64,000 bases of DNA, taken from the NCBI RefSeq assembly GCF_910592395.1, contig NC_088324.1, positions 6,414,953-6,478,952 on the forward strand, in the 5' to 3' direction. Below are positions 1 through 12,500 of the stretch, one piece after another. Numbering within the stretch: position 1 is the stretch's first letter; every line of letters starts with the position of its first letter. The notes under the pieces are model-generated. The model was given only the letters and a program-made list of their open reading frames with translations. It was not told the origin of the DNA and ran no database searches. This DNA comes from Lineus longissimus. Taxonomy: Eukaryota > Nemertea > Pilidiophora > Heteronemertea > Lineidae. The position numbers were made by a program, and so were the translations under genes.

Positions 1-9
1 GGGGGGGGG
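1..9. repeat. G homopolymer in intron 1 (unit A; one per unit)
   Basis: A run of G opens the shared intron-1 block of every unit and is followed by a conserved CTGTTCTTAATT-like sequence. The runs are A 1-9, B 6857-6863, C 14505-14513, D 27867-27883, E 30689-30698, F 38127-38141, G 44029-44039, H 52935-52951 and I 62880-62893, so their lengths range from 7 to 17. The position is conserved but the length is not. Runs of this kind can form G-quadruplexes, and lengths called by sequencing may be unreliable. Confidence 0.9.
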
Positions 10-751
10 CTGTTTTTAATTAAAGTCATTATAGTTTAAGTATTCGCTGCAAGAAACTGTCGTTTATGGGTTCTAGTACTTGATTCACAAACGTTTATTA
101 GAAATATTACAAATACTAATGTTATTATAATATGATTGTTAGCTCTTCTGGATTACAAGCTTGATGGATCTGATCCGGATATACGGTTTGTATATCACAG
201 TACATATACTGTAAGTAGTTTGAATTTTATCGGTCTTTTCGCAAGTTAGGCCAAACCTTATCAAAGTGTGCGTAATGGGTACAAGAGGGGTGTTCAAAGC
301 ACACACTACTGCAAGGAATATTATGACACGATCAGGACAGATTGTCCTGTCATAGGATAATGTTCAATTCATGCCATTTGAAAAAGACATGAGTAAAAAG
401 CATTGATGCATTCTGATTTGAATGATCACTTGACTTTGAATGGGCCTAGATCAGTAGATGACTGACCAACACTAAAGCTGACCTGTCCGAAATTACACTT
501 TATTTCCAATCATGAAAAATTCAGTACATTCGGTGTTTGAAAATGTCCTTTTCTAAATCAAGTCTTATTACTTTTAAGGTACATTCAGATTTCTGACCAT
601 AGGAACAGTGGAATTATTATTCTTAAGGTCATCAAAATCAATCTCATTGTCCTCAGCATCTTCATCTTCCAGAAGGTCATCAGCAATATTTCTGTACTCC
701 CTGTTTTCATTCGGGACGAGTCCGCCTACCTGAAAAGCACGTGCTTTGGAT
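10..751. other. Non-coding 3' flank of the antisense pogo-like remnant (unit A)
   Basis: This block is repeated with small changes in every unit that has an intact intron 1 (for example 6864-7613, 14514-15447, 30699-31271, 38142-38882, 44040-44794 and 62894-63626). It lies downstream of the transposase remnant on the minus strand and is probably the 3' part of that element. I see no conserved open frame and no recognisable terminal inverted repeat. The element's outer end cannot be placed, because no copy in the window lacks the insertion. Confidence 0.5.
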
Positions 752-2001
752 TCAGGAGGACGTCATCCAAAGCTCGGCTATGAAGAACAGATGCAAAGGG
801 TATTCTGGGACAGGTGCCATCGGCTGCAGTATTTGCATGCTTCCAGTCTTTCCAGCGGCGCTGACGTGAGCTCTAAATGCCCTCATAATGGTCAAGTCCA
901 AAGGTTGACTCATAGATGTGCACCGCGCGGGAATGTTATCAAGGAGCACACCAGCTTCTACAATAGGGGCACAGCATTCATCAGCCAATTGAGGTCTAAA
1001 CTGATCTAAGAGTAAAAGCCTTGTATTTGGTTCAAATTCACCAATGAATTTAAGAAAGACTTCATCTAGCCAATGTTGGAGTGTGTCATGATTCCCCCAC
1101 CCTGACCGTGATGAAGTGACACGGACATTTTCAGGAATGTTTTCAAGTCCACGAATTTCTCGGATGAAGCCTGGTTCTCTGAACACAATATGGGCTTGCT
1201 TTTTTTCCCCATTAGATCCAATTGTCAACCCAACGGTGCATCCTAATTAAGAATTGCCCCTTGAAGTTTTAACGTCAACATCCCTCTGTCCCGGAGTAGC
1301 TGCCGCATACATGGGCAGAAAGTCCAACTGACAAAAGGTTATGTTGCCTCACTGTGTCCCTAACGTTTCCTTGAAATCGGCGGACACGCTCATTAGCGTC
1401 AGCTAGAATCGAAGTCGTGTTTCTTGTCTTGCGACGAAATACAATACGTTTCCGTTTCATGAAATCGCTGATCCATCCTGGAGAGCACTGAAAGAGGGAC
1501 CGTTCCGGTCGGTTCAAAAGGTAGTTGTCTCTATCATCACGTGGAAGCTCATCCCACCAGCGGTGGAATTCCAGCTCGGCAGCATAGACCAGATCACCTC
1601 TGGAGACGGGGAGGACAAGAAGAGAAATTCGAGAAATCGGTTGTGAACCTGCTCCTCCACTTGTGGCCATATCTGTCGTGGTCGCTTCTGACCCTCCTAC
1701 TCTGGGCATTGTTCTCGGCCTGCTCCATTGACGTTTCCCGATTTGCTATCCATCTTTGCAATGACGTAACTGCCAACCTGAAGCGTCTGGCATACTCTGC
1801 CACATTAAGCAGCCAACCATGTTCAATCGCATGTTCGCAATCGAGGACGTGGCGCAATGGTGCAGTTACACTATAGCTGTTGTGACGTCTTGGTAGTCTA
1901 GAACTAGCAACTTCATCATCCTCATCAGTGTCCATACCTATGGCAGCTGAGAGTATGAGCACAAAATACAACAAATGTTTTCGAATTTTCGCATTGGGCA
2001 T
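752..2001 (-). pseudogene. Pogo-like DDE transposase remnant, unit A
   Basis: This is a broken transposase read on the minus strand in three overlapping frames. The first piece (about 2001-1594) carries the N-terminal part with the segment RRHNSYSV and a helix-turn-helix-like region. The middle piece (1709-1275) resembles a CENP-B-type DNA-binding domain (GWISDF..RKRIVFRRKT). The last piece (1228-752) holds LLLLDQFRP and TSMSQPLDLT, which match the second and third acidic blocks of the pogo/DDE_1 family. The frame change after the first domain recurs in the other units, so it is ancestral. This copy has an extra frameshift near its C-terminal end. It cannot encode an active enzyme and lies antisense inside intron 1 of the host gene. 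Confidence 0.75.
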
Positions 2002-2399
2002 TATCTCCAGCTGGAAAGCTTATAGGCCTGCATGGACCATAAACCTACCTGTACCTATTACATCACGGCAATAATCGAGTCAAACAGACCACACGCATGG
2101 GGACATCAAGCCTGGCTGAAAATTGATTAGGCCAAGTTGACGCTACTCCAGGATCTAATGCTTACCTGATTTCTCCCATTGTGGGCCTCAAATTGGTTTT
2201 GGCTGTAAATTAGGCCGAAGACCGATCCGAAAATCCGAACTTACTGTATATAGTAACTGGCTTCAGGCCACTTCGGTCACTTTAGCCCAATGGTAATAGG
2301 CAGGTTTCGCACCGTTACGAACTACGAAAACCGAGCACGAAAATAGAAAGAAGACGAAGAAATATTCTCATAGGGGAGCAAAATCTAAAGTCTTCTCCT

Positions 2400-2494
2400 G
2401 CTTGTTGGCTGGGGAAGCCTAATGTAACGAAGAATTAGAAATAGTTTTATTGTAATAGTGGATTAAAATCAATAGTCTTCACCAGCCAACAAGC
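2400..2494. repeat. 95-bp inverted-repeat (hairpin) element upstream of exon 2
   Basis: The arms are 2400-2417 (GCTTGTTGGCTGGGGAAG) and 2477-2494 (its complement, with one mismatch), separated by about 59 nt. The same structure lies before exon 2 in B (9352-9446), C (17156-17250), E (33093-33187, arms decayed), F (40590-40684), G (46497-46591) and H (58802-58896). It could be a small MITE or a transcribed hairpin. I see no clear target-site duplication. Confidence 0.6.
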
Positions 2495-2562
2495 TTAATT
2501 AACAACATCACCTTACAACCGGAAAGCAACTATCACTTATATGCTTACCATCCCGTGACCAG

Positions 2563-4988
2563 CTCAATTTTTATCATTTTTATTTCGTAGCCTATCTGGA
2601 AATGCGGAGTACGTTGAGTCTCTAGTTTTTGGGAAAGTGCTTCAGTTTAATGATAAGCACGCATCTGCAACTCTACCTTATATAAATACATTAAAATACA
2701 AACAGATTACAATTACCTTTTATATAAGATTCCTTACGAACAAGCTTGCCAAGAATATGTGGGTAAGTTTCTATACTGATGTAGAAATAATTAGCGTAGG
2801 AGATAACTCACAAAAGGAAGTGGAGATTGGTGTTTGGCACACGGATACCTCTAAACATATCAATGCACGAGACTTTTTTCACTTTTCAGTCGGCTATCAA
2901 TCGATTGTCAGTCGCAAATGTTGGCAGCATTTTGCTGTTACAATTACCAGTAATAAGTCTACTCTTAAGCCCCATGTCAAACTTTATAGGAACGGGAACC
3001 TCTTGAGAATGATAAAGTTTAAGCGATTTAAAAACACGCATGTGTGGAGAAAGTATTCATTTTTGGGTAAATTCATTCAAATGAATCAAATGTCGAATTT
3101 TAGGTTTTACCCAACTATCGTGACGAAACTGGATATTTTGGGGAGCAAAAAAAGAGGTAGGTTGGTCAACTCGTTAATTATCTGAGCCGGAGGGCTTCAC
3201 CACGACTTTGAAGACGAGTTTATTATTTTCATATTATGCACTGGTCCGACTAGGAATTTTAGGATATTATTGTGCTGGGAGACGTAGTTTTCTTGTGAAA
3301 ACTTGAATTTATGTTGACATTAGACGACTGTAATTCACCATCTAATCAGTCGTAAATGAGCATCATCAGATACCTACGCTAATCAAATAAAAAATCAGCA
3401 TCGGTCGGAATGGTTTAACCAAATTCTGGTGTCAGAAAAACATCAGGACAATGGCCAATATTACTGCAGTTCATCAAACGTTATCAGCAAGTTGGTATTT
3501 GGAGGACGAAATATACTATAGAATGTTAGTCAACATATGCAAGTTGTGGCAATATTTATATTTTTTAGCATGCGAAATGTCCCCAAATCTCTTCGGCACA
3601 TGCAGCTTGTTTTTAAACGAATGGGTTTATTTTTCTCCTGTTTCTCAGCAAACAATACTTCTGACTTTTTTTGACGATCTGTAAATTTTGTTTGTACTCT
3701 TAGTTATAAAAAACACGATTTTCGTAAATGTTCCCCCTCAACGATTCACCTCATTAACAGGGCCACTGAAGGCAGTGAAGGCAGTGTTGCTTTGCCGTGA
3801 TTTGTTGGGCAGAAACCTTGCAAACTACGCCTTTTCTTTCCCACTTTTCTAATTGTTCGAAGCTAACTTAGGAAAAGATGACGAATGTACGCACTGCAAG
3901 TGTATTTTCAATTACAAGTTACGTCATCTGCCACCGAGGTTGTAAAAAGGAAACATCTATATTTACAGCAAGACGTCACCGCGTAGATCCATGGCTCCAT
4001 GCAGCGCCTTACTAGTGCATCGGTCCTCATTGAGAGGATCGATGCATGGAGGGCTGACTCGGTTCAAATCGGAGTCAACATCGAAATAGCATGATAATTC
4101 GAGCAGATTTGGAATTTTTCCTTTTTTTGTGAAATTGGTCGATGGAATCAACTTTATGGAGGTGACTGGGTAGCCTACAGCTTGGGAATACTGCCCTTCA
4201 ATTATTGATACCAATGGTCCTTCGAACAAGCATATTTCGGCTCAAATTTAAATATTAGCTTCTTGTCTCCTCCAATAATGAACTTTGGAATAGCTTTATA
4301 GTACAATTTGAGCAATATTGGCATCTGTTCAACAAGATAGCTGCCGAAACATGAGCATTAGTTGCAGCGAACATATGCCGAACAGGGTATATTGCAAAAG
4401 CTTTCTTCATTCTTGATATTGTGCTGCTCGAGGGGAAATTGCTGAAAACAATGCATAGGCCTATTCGTGAACGTGGCAGTTGTCTTTATGTCTATAAATA
4501 CCTCGAGAGCTTTTTCAAGTAATAAAAGCTTATTAGCTATCCAGATCAGAGTCCAATATATTTACAGTAATATAGTAATATGTCTAAAGTAAGAGAAGCT
4601 CCTTATATTAATTGTCGATCAGACGAATACTATAAAAGCTAGCTATGTGCCAAAGTATAAACCAGGCACAAGACCAATGATACTGGGTCAAGGAAGTTTT
4701 GTTAATGCTTTCCACTCTTCCGTAGCATTCTTGTTCACCAAACAAGGTACAGTGCACGAAACTTTACAAGAATTAGTAGTTGTGGAACATATTCGATCTA
4801 AGCTTGATTGTACCAGAGAATGCTTGAGACAATTCATGACTAGTGAGGCAGAAAAGTGTCTCGGGTTCCTTTACGAAGTCAGAAGGACCAGTTGTGCGGT
4901 TTACAACGTATTTGTGTCGATCTCATCTTTAAATAATTATGGAGCGACAACAACCAGGTATCAACGACAGGAATTTGCATGTACCTAA
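2563..4988 (+). CDS. LamG-PAN secreted protein gene, unit A (exons 2-3 visible)
   Basis: Type I copy whose first exon lies upstream of the window. Exon 2 is 2563-3156 and exon 3 is 4726-4988. Exon 2 encodes a LamG/concanavalin-like fold, judged from SGNAEYVES, LVFGKVLQF, ITITFYIRF, CWQHFAVT and HVKLYRNGN, with a conserved N-glycosylation sequon NKS. Exon 3 encodes a PAN/apple-like domain with a LDCTRECL...KCLGFLYE...SCAVY cysteine pattern and a last cysteine in EFACT just before TAA. The donor is AGAG|GTAGGT and the acceptor CTTCCGTAG|CA, which join in phase 1. Both frames are open and their lengths match other copies exactly. A canonical AATAAA lies at 5137-5142, about 150 nt after the stop. 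The domain calls are motif recognition by eye, and the function is unknown. Confidence 0.65.
3157..4725 (+). other. Intron 2, long (type I) form
   Basis: This intron holds about 650 nt (roughly 3280-3880) that are missing from the type II units B, C, F and G, where sequence equivalent to GACGTAGT is followed directly by AGACGCACTGCC. Conversely, type II copies have a short extra stretch (GGGGCTCTCCCCGATTCGCC in unit B near 10309) that is absent here. Small open frames such as 3451-3684 are not kept in frame in units E and H, so I do not call an exon. The Tc1 target site near 4576-4588 is empty in this unit. Confidence 0.6.
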
Positions 4989-6856
4989 AGTAATAGAGCT
5001 CGCTATTTAAGGGACAAAGCAAGATATTACATTTTCATTGAAAACAAGTTGTTGTAAATCATCTGACCCATCTTCTCTGAAAATGGCATGACGATAGCAC
5101 TGATAATAAGTGAGCTGCGAGCTAACGACTGAGATAAATAAAAGACAAGGTAGCTCATCAATGTGGTACAAATTAGTTACGTGACTGAAAAAATCTAACC
5201 CACTTGCACAACTTCACATACTACCTATTATCCCTGAAAGTAAAAGCTCTGCCATGCAGTTACGGGGAGTGGTCTAGAATTGATTTTTGGTCGTTTGATA
5301 ATTACCTCAAACAATAGAGCTATCTCATGAACGATGCAAATATAAAAATTGTGCCTACAATGAAAGTTGTTGCAAAGCATCGATTCAGCCCTCCCTGGAA
5401 ATTACATCACAATAGCATTAATGATTAGCGAGCTGCGTGCTAACGAGGTAAAAAAACAATGAAGCTCGTTATTATACAAATTAGTAAGATAACTGAGAAA
5501 ATAATCAAACGCACATGCACAACTTCAACATACATGCATCACTTATCATTCCTGAAAGTTGCAGTGTTCTCCGCCAAGCGGTTGCGGAGGATTTGTCCGG
5601 TACAAACGTTTTTAATTTGATAACTGTGGGATAAAGCAAAACGGGGAACTTCACTTCCACATTGGGAATCAGGAATTCCGGGGCCTTCTAGCACGTGGCC
5701 TGCATAAGTATATGATACATGCAAACGCATCGTTACAGAAGGCTTGATATTCTTAATATTCTATTTCATTGTAAAACAGCATAGTAAATATAAACACAAC
5801 AAAACATTTAAGGAAAGTGGATGATTATTGGTTAAGAGGTAAACTGGTCTGAGTTCTCACTAGCCAATGGCGACCTGGTTGTAAATCATCTGACCAATCT
5901 TCTCTGAAAATGGCATGACGATAGCACTGATAATAAGTGAGCTGCGAACAAACGACTCAGATAAAAAAAGACAAGGTAACTCATCAATGAGGTACAAATT
6001 AGTTACGTGACTGAAAAATCTAACTCACTTGCACAACTTCACATATTACCTATTATCCCTGAAAGTCCAAAATCTCTCCGCCATGCAGGGTGAATCCCCT
6101 CTACAGGTAACTATGCAGCGACGTCAAGCCGATATCAACTACAGGACTTTTGAAAATTAACTCACAGCGAGTGGAGCTGCAAAATGATAATATGATCCTA
6201 GGATGTCTGTATGGAAAGCTCAGGTGGAAAGGGGAAAAGGAAATGTGAAAAGCGTAATGCTGAAAGTATAAATCTCTTGAGATCTGCGGATTTTTTTGGT
6301 TGATGCGTTTGATAACAAGTTAGACCTGTAAGAAAGGCAAACTAATGAAGAAAAACTCCGACTCAAATAACGCATGAGACGATGATAATGACGCAATTTG
6401 TCACAAACAGCTCAATATTGACGGCTCATCGGAAGACTTTAAAAGTCTATATCGCAAATGATGACTTGGATATTGGTACAAATTTTGACTTTCGCTCTAA
6501 TAAATTAATTATATGTACCACAAACACAAACAACGAGAGCATTGCTGTAAATACAATTGAAAATTATTCCAAATTGTGATCATTGAAATTACAGGTGATA
6601 AAGATTGATACCTTTTTTATTGGCCACCCGATATATCCTTTCAAACTCAATCTACTTTCCACTCAAGCAAAAAATGATTTATTAATAACAAAGACACAAG
6701 AAACATTTTGTTTCTCATAGCGAGAACTCGATCAATATAATATATAGATATTAAACGTATTGAATTCATATAGTTCATATAATATAATATTACAACGGCT
6801 AATTCAAAGCAAGACTGGGCATCCCATCGTTATTTTCCAAATGGTTCAAGGCACTA
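4989..6856. other. Spacer between units A and B, enlarged by an internal duplication
   Basis: The spacer holds the 3' UTR of A and the region that normally precedes exon 1. The block TCATCTGACC...GATAATAAGTGAGCTG occurs at about 5055-5115 and again at about 5885-5945, with a diverged third version near 5400-5450. Other spacers have it once. The AT-rich region at 6690-6800 matches the sequence upstream of exon 1 in other units. At 6856 the sequence jumps to the G run, so the expected exon 1 of unit B is missing. Confidence 0.6.
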
Positions 6857-7613
6857 GGGGGGGCTGTTCTTAATTAAAGTCACCTTAGTTTAAGTATTCG
6901 CTGGAAGAAACTGTCGTTTATGGGTTCTAGTACTTGTTTCACAAACGCTTATTAGAAATATTACAAATACTAATGTTATTATAATATGATTGTTAGCTCT
7001 TCTGGATTACAAGCTTGATGGATCTGATCCGGATATACGGTTTGTATATCACAGTACATATACAGTAAGTAGTTTGAATTTTATCGGTCTTTTCGCAAGT
7101 TAGGCCAAACCTTATCAAAGTGTGCGTAATGGGTACAAGAGGGTGTTCAAAGCACACACTACCGCAAGGAATATTATGACACGATCAGGACAGATTGTCC
7201 TGTCATAGGATAATGTTCAATTCATGCCATTTGAAAAAGACATGAGTAAGCCAAAGTTTGAAGAAAGCATTGATGCATTCTGATTTGAATGATCACTTAA
7301 CTTTGAATGGGCCTAGATCAGTAGATGACTGACCAACACTAAAGCTGACCTGTCCGAAATTACACTTTATTTCCAATCATGAAAAATTCAGTACATTCGG
7401 TTTTTCAAAATGTCCTTTTCTAAATCAAGTCTCATTACTTTTAAGGTACATTCAGATTTCTGACTATAGGAACAGTGGAATTATAAGGCATCACCTGGAT
7501 CATCATTCTCAAGGTCATCAAAATCAATCTCATTGTCCTCAGCATCTTCATCTTCGAGAAGGTCATTAGTAATATATTTCTGTACTCCCCGTTTTCATTC
7601 GGGACGAGTCCGG

Positions 7614-8980
7614 CTACCTGAAAGGCACGTGCTGTGGATTCAGGAGGGACGTCATCGGAAGCTCGGCTATGTAGAACAGATGGAAGGGGTATTCTGGGAC
7701 AAGTGCCAACGGCTGCAGTATTTGCATGCTTCCAGTCTTTCCAGCGGCGCTGACGTGAGCTTTAAATGCCCTCATAATGGTCAAGTCCAAAGGTTGACTC
7801 ATAGATGTGCACCGCGCGGGAATGTTATCAAGGAGCACACCAGCTTCCACAATAGGGGCACAGAATTCATCAGCCAAGTGAGGTCTAAACTGATCTAAGA
7901 GTAAAAGCCTTGTATTTGGTTCAAATTCACTAATGAATGGAAAAAAGACTTCATCAAGCCAATGTTGGAGTGTGTCATGATTCCCCCACCCTGACCGTGA
8001 TGAAGTGACACGGACATATTCAGGAATGCTTTCAGGTCCACGAATTTCTCGTATGAAGCCTGGTTCTCTGAACACAACATGGATTGGCATTTTTTCCCCA
8101 TTAGATCGAATTGTCAACGCAACGGTGCATCCTAATTTAGAATTGTCCCTTGAAGTTTTAACGTCAACATCCCCCTGTCTCGGAGTAGCTGCCGTATACA
8201 TGGGCAGAAAGTCCAACTGACAAAAGGTTTCATTCATATTTTAAATTGTATGTTGCCTCACTGTGTCCCTGACGTTTCCTTGAAATCGGCGGACACGCTC
8301 ATTAGCGTCAGCTGGAATCGAAGTCGTGTTTCTTGTCTTGCGACGAAATACAATACGTTTCCGTTTCATGAAATCGCTGATCCATCCTGGAGAGCACTGA
8401 AAGATGGACCGCTCCGGTCGGTTCAAAAGGTAGTTGTCTCTATCTTCACCTGGAAGCTCATCACACCAGCGGTGAAATTCCAGCTCGGCAGCATGGACCC
8501 GATCAACTCTGGATACGGGGAGGGCAAGACGAGAAATTCGAGAAATCGGTTGTAAACCTGCTCCTCCACTTGTGGCCATCATCTGTCGTGGTCGCTTCTA
8601 ACCCTCCTACTTGGAGCATTGTTCTCGGCCAGCTCCATTAATGTTTCCCGATTTGCTATCCGTCTTCGCATTGACGTAACTGTCAACCCTAAGCGTCTGG
8701 CATACTCTGTCACATTAAGCAGCCAACCATGTTCAATCGCATGTTCGCAATCGAGGACGTGGCGCAATGGTGCAGTTACACTATAGCTGTTGTGACGTCT
8801 TGGTAGTCTAGAACTAGCAAATTCATCATCCTCATCAGTGTCCATACCAATGGCAGTTGAGAGTATAAACACAAGATACAACAGATTTTTGCGAATTTTC
8901 GCATTGGGCATTATCTCCAGCTGGAAAAGGTCTGTCTCGCCAGCTGGATAAGGTCTGTCCTGAAGCTCATAGGCCTGCAT
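7614..8980 (-). pseudogene. Pogo-like DDE transposase remnant, unit B
   Basis: Antisense transposase in three frames: N-terminal 8980-8579, middle 8582-8241 and C-terminal 8237-7614. The C-terminal piece starts at MNETFCQLD and runs through LLLLDQFRPHL and SMSQPLDLT to the stop. The first catalytic Asp of the family (usual motif N-x-D-E-T) is Asn here, as in the other copies. An extra stop just before MNET separates the middle and last pieces in this unit. It is a dead passenger of the host gene's intron. Confidence 0.75.
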
Positions 8981-9514
8981 GTACCATCAACCTACCTGTA
9001 CCTATTACATCACGGCAATAATCGAGTCAAACAGACCACTCTCATGGGGAAATCAAGCCTGGCTGAAAATTGATTAGGCCAAGTTGACGCTACTGCCTAC
9101 CCCAGGATCTAATGCTTACCTGATTTCTCCCATTGTGGGCCTAAAATTGGTTTTGGCTGTAAACTAGGCCGAAGACCGATAAAATCCGAACTTACCGTAT
9201 ATAGTAACTGGCTTCAGGCCACTTCGGGTCACTTTAGCCCAATGGTAATAGGCAGGTTTCGCACCGTTACGAACTACGAAAACCGAGCACGAAAATCGAA
9301 AGAAGACGAAGAAATATTCTCATAGGGGAGCAAAATCTAAAGTCTTCTCCTGCTTGTTGGCTGGGGAAGCCTAATGTAACGAAGAATTGGAAATAGTTTT
9401 ATTATAATAGTGGATAAAAATCAATAGTCTTCACCAGCCAACAAGCTTAATCAACAACATCACCTTACATCCGGAAAGCAACTATCACTTATATGTTTAC
9501 CATCCCGTGACCAG

Positions 9515-12500
9515 CTCAATTTATATCATTTTTATTTCGTAGCCTCTCTGGAAATGCGAAGTACGTTGAGTCTCTAGTTTTTGGGAAAGTGCTTCAGTTT
9601 AATGATAAGCACGCATCTGCATCTTTACCTTATATAAATACATTCAAATACAAACAGATTACAATTACCTTTAATATAAGATTCCTTCGGGACAAGCTTG
9701 CCCAAAAGTGGGTATGTTTCTGTACTGATGTAGAAAGAATTTGCGTAGGAAATCACCAAAATCAGCTAGTGAAGATTGGTGTGTGGCACAGGGATACCTC
9801 TAAACATATCAATGTGCGATACATTTTTCACTTTTACATCGGCTATCAGTCGATTGTCAGTCGCAAATGTTGGCAGCATTTTGCTGTTACAATTACCAGG
9901 AATAAGTCTACTCCTAAGCCCCATGTCAAACTTTATAGGAACGGGAACCTCTCAAGAATGACCAAGTGTAAGCGATATAAAGAAAAGCATAAGTGGAGAA
10001 AGGTTTCATTTTTGGGTAAATTCATTCAAATGAATCAAATGTCGAATTTTAGGTTTTACCCAACTATAGCGACAAAAGTTGATATTTTGAGGAGCAAAAA
10101 AAGAGGTAGGTTGGTCAACTCGTTAAATATCTGAGCCTGAGGGCTTCACCACCACTTTGAAGACGAGTTTATTATTTTCATATTATGCACTGGTCCGACT
10201 AGGAATTTTAGGATATTATTGTGCTGGGAGACGTAGTAGACGCACTGCCAGTGTATTTTTATGTGTTCAAGCAATTACAAGTTATGTCATCTGCCACCGA
10301 GGTTGTTTGGGGCTCTCCCCGATTCGCCAAGCAAAAAGGAAACATCTATATCTACAGCAAGACGTCACAGCGTAGATATATGGCTCCATGCAGCGCCTTA
10401 CTAGTGCATCGGTCCTCATGGAGAGGATCGACGCATGGAGGGCTGTCTCGGTTCAAATCGGAGTCAACATCGGAATAGCATGATAATTCGGGCGGATTTG
10501 GAATGTTTCCTTTTTTTGTGAAATTTGTCGATGGAAACAACTTTATAGAGGTGACTGGGCAGCCGACAGCTTGGGAATACTGCCCTTACTAATACCAACG
10601 GTCCTTCGAACAAGCATATTTCGGCTCAAATTTAAATATTAGCTTCTTGTCTCCTCCAATAATGAACTTTGGAATAGATTTATAGTACAATTTGAGAAAT
10701 ATTGGCATCTGTTCAACAAGATAGCTGCCGAAACATCAGCATTAGTTGCAGCGAACATATGCCGAACAGGGTATATTGCAAAAGCTTTCTTCATTCTTGA
10801 TATTGTGCTGCTCGAGGGGAAATTGCTGAAAACAATGCATAGGCCTATTCGTGAATGTGGCAGTTGTCTTTATGTCTATAAACACTTCGATAGCTTTTTC
10901 AAGTAATAAAAGCTTAATAGCTATCCAGATCAGAGTTCAATATATTTACAGCAATATAGTAATACACTGTTGGGCAAAATGGTTGTCACCCCTGCGATGG
11001 CATATATGATTTCATATCCATTTCTAATTTATTTTGATACGGTAAACATTAATGAGTGGAAACTTTGCAGTTGTACACACATGGTATTAGCGGGTGTTTT
11101 TGGACCACAAACTTGCACATGTTTGCCATCAATTGCTTATTAATTGACATTTTATCTACGGAGGATCATCAGGGACCTTAACTATGGAAAACATCTTTGT
11201 CATTGTTTCACTCTTTTCTCTCCATCTGACCAGATTTGATTGTTCAAATTGATAGGAATTGCACAATTGGGTAATTTCTCACTGCTTGTATACCTGATAT
11301 CGCGTATTGCCCCCACGGGCTGAAATGAGCGCTGCAATTCGTCGGGACATGCTTGTAACGAGGCTTTGTATCCTTCGTTGGGGGATTTCGCCCCAAATAC
11401 GGACAATTGCATCACCAAGGTCGGCAAGGTTCTGAGGCTGAGGGTCCAAATTTTCGAGTTCTCTGCCGATATGGTCCCACAGGTGCTCTATGGGTTCATA
11501 TCCGGGCTGTAAGGAGGCCAGTCCAGACGGTTGACGTCTTGTTCGTGCAAGAAATTGTTCACTATTGCTGCTCTGTGGGGGTCTGGCGTTGTCGTCTGCA
11601 GGTGTCCAGTTGTTGCCGAAGTGGGCCCTTGCTTCTGGCAGCACGTGATCTCGGAGGATCTCCAAGTAGAGGAGACCGTTTACATTTTGCTCTAGGACGC
11701 GGACTACAGTTTTTCCATGATAATAATGGCGCCCCAGATATGGACTGAACCACCTCCAAATGGAACACGCAGGGCTACACAGTCTTCCCGAAGCTGCTCG
11801 CCTGGTAATCGACGAACTTCGACCCTGCCATCAACGCGGAACAGCAAGAAACGGGAATCGTCACCAAAGACGATCTGGTGCAACATTTCGTCCGGCACGT
11901 CAGCATGCGCTCTCGCCCAAAGAAGCCGTCGACGTTTTGCCGCATCTGTCAATTTTGGACAGACTACCTGCCTTCTTGCATGATACCCGGCAGCAATCAG
12001 CCTACGGTTTACCGTTGTCCGACTAGCGTCAACATTATCCAGGTTGTGCCAGTCATTGCGCAGCTGTGTCGTCGTTTTCTTACGATCTGCACGGCAACGA
12101 CGCAAGAGATGACGGTCGTCTCTTTCATTAGAGATGCGAGGTCGACCAGTAGATCTCCGAACGTTACCATTACCGCCCTGTCGCCACTTCGAAATCCACC
12201 TTTGCACCGTCCTTTTCGAAAGTCCCATTACTTCGGCGATGGCGCCGGGACCTTGCCCGCTGCGCAACCTTCCAATGGCCTCCCCTCGCTGAATTTGGCT
12301 GTATTGGCCGGGAATGACAAGTTCTCCATTTGCTGGTCAAGAAAATCTAACAGGATTGCGTTGGTTAACCAGGAGAATGCACGAACACCTAGCCGGCTGT
12401 GGACTAGGCATAGGACCGAAAGGACATGGTCAGCAGAAACACTCCTTTTATAGTGTCTTATTACATCACACGACTGCCATACCCTGTGACGAAATTGAAT

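Noticed and set aside
2591-3156. Exon 2 beginning at the stronger-looking acceptor TTTTTATTTCGTAG
   Set aside because: It leaves a phase that does not match exon 1. The reading frame continues upstream with silent changes (CGT/CGC, TCA/TCT) to the phase-compatible GACCAG acceptor. I cannot exclude an extra small exon that would make the other site correct.
3141-3156. Furin-type cleavage site at the SKKR end of the LamG exon
   Set aside because: The residue four before the cleavage point is Ser, not the Arg needed for the minimal furin pattern, so the site is weak.
3451-3684. 77-codon frame in the type I intron 2
   Set aside because: The frame is not kept in units E and H, which have indels that are not multiples of three, and no splice pair fits.
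10221-10478. Open frame of 85 codons repeated in intron 2 of B, C, F and G
   Set aside because: It is not present in type I units, where the same region has indels that break it, and exons 2 and 3 already join in phase without it.
11878-12453. 191-codon + strand frame in unit B and its copies
   Set aside because: It is the shadow of the Tc1 transposase on the opposite strand and has no similarity of its own.
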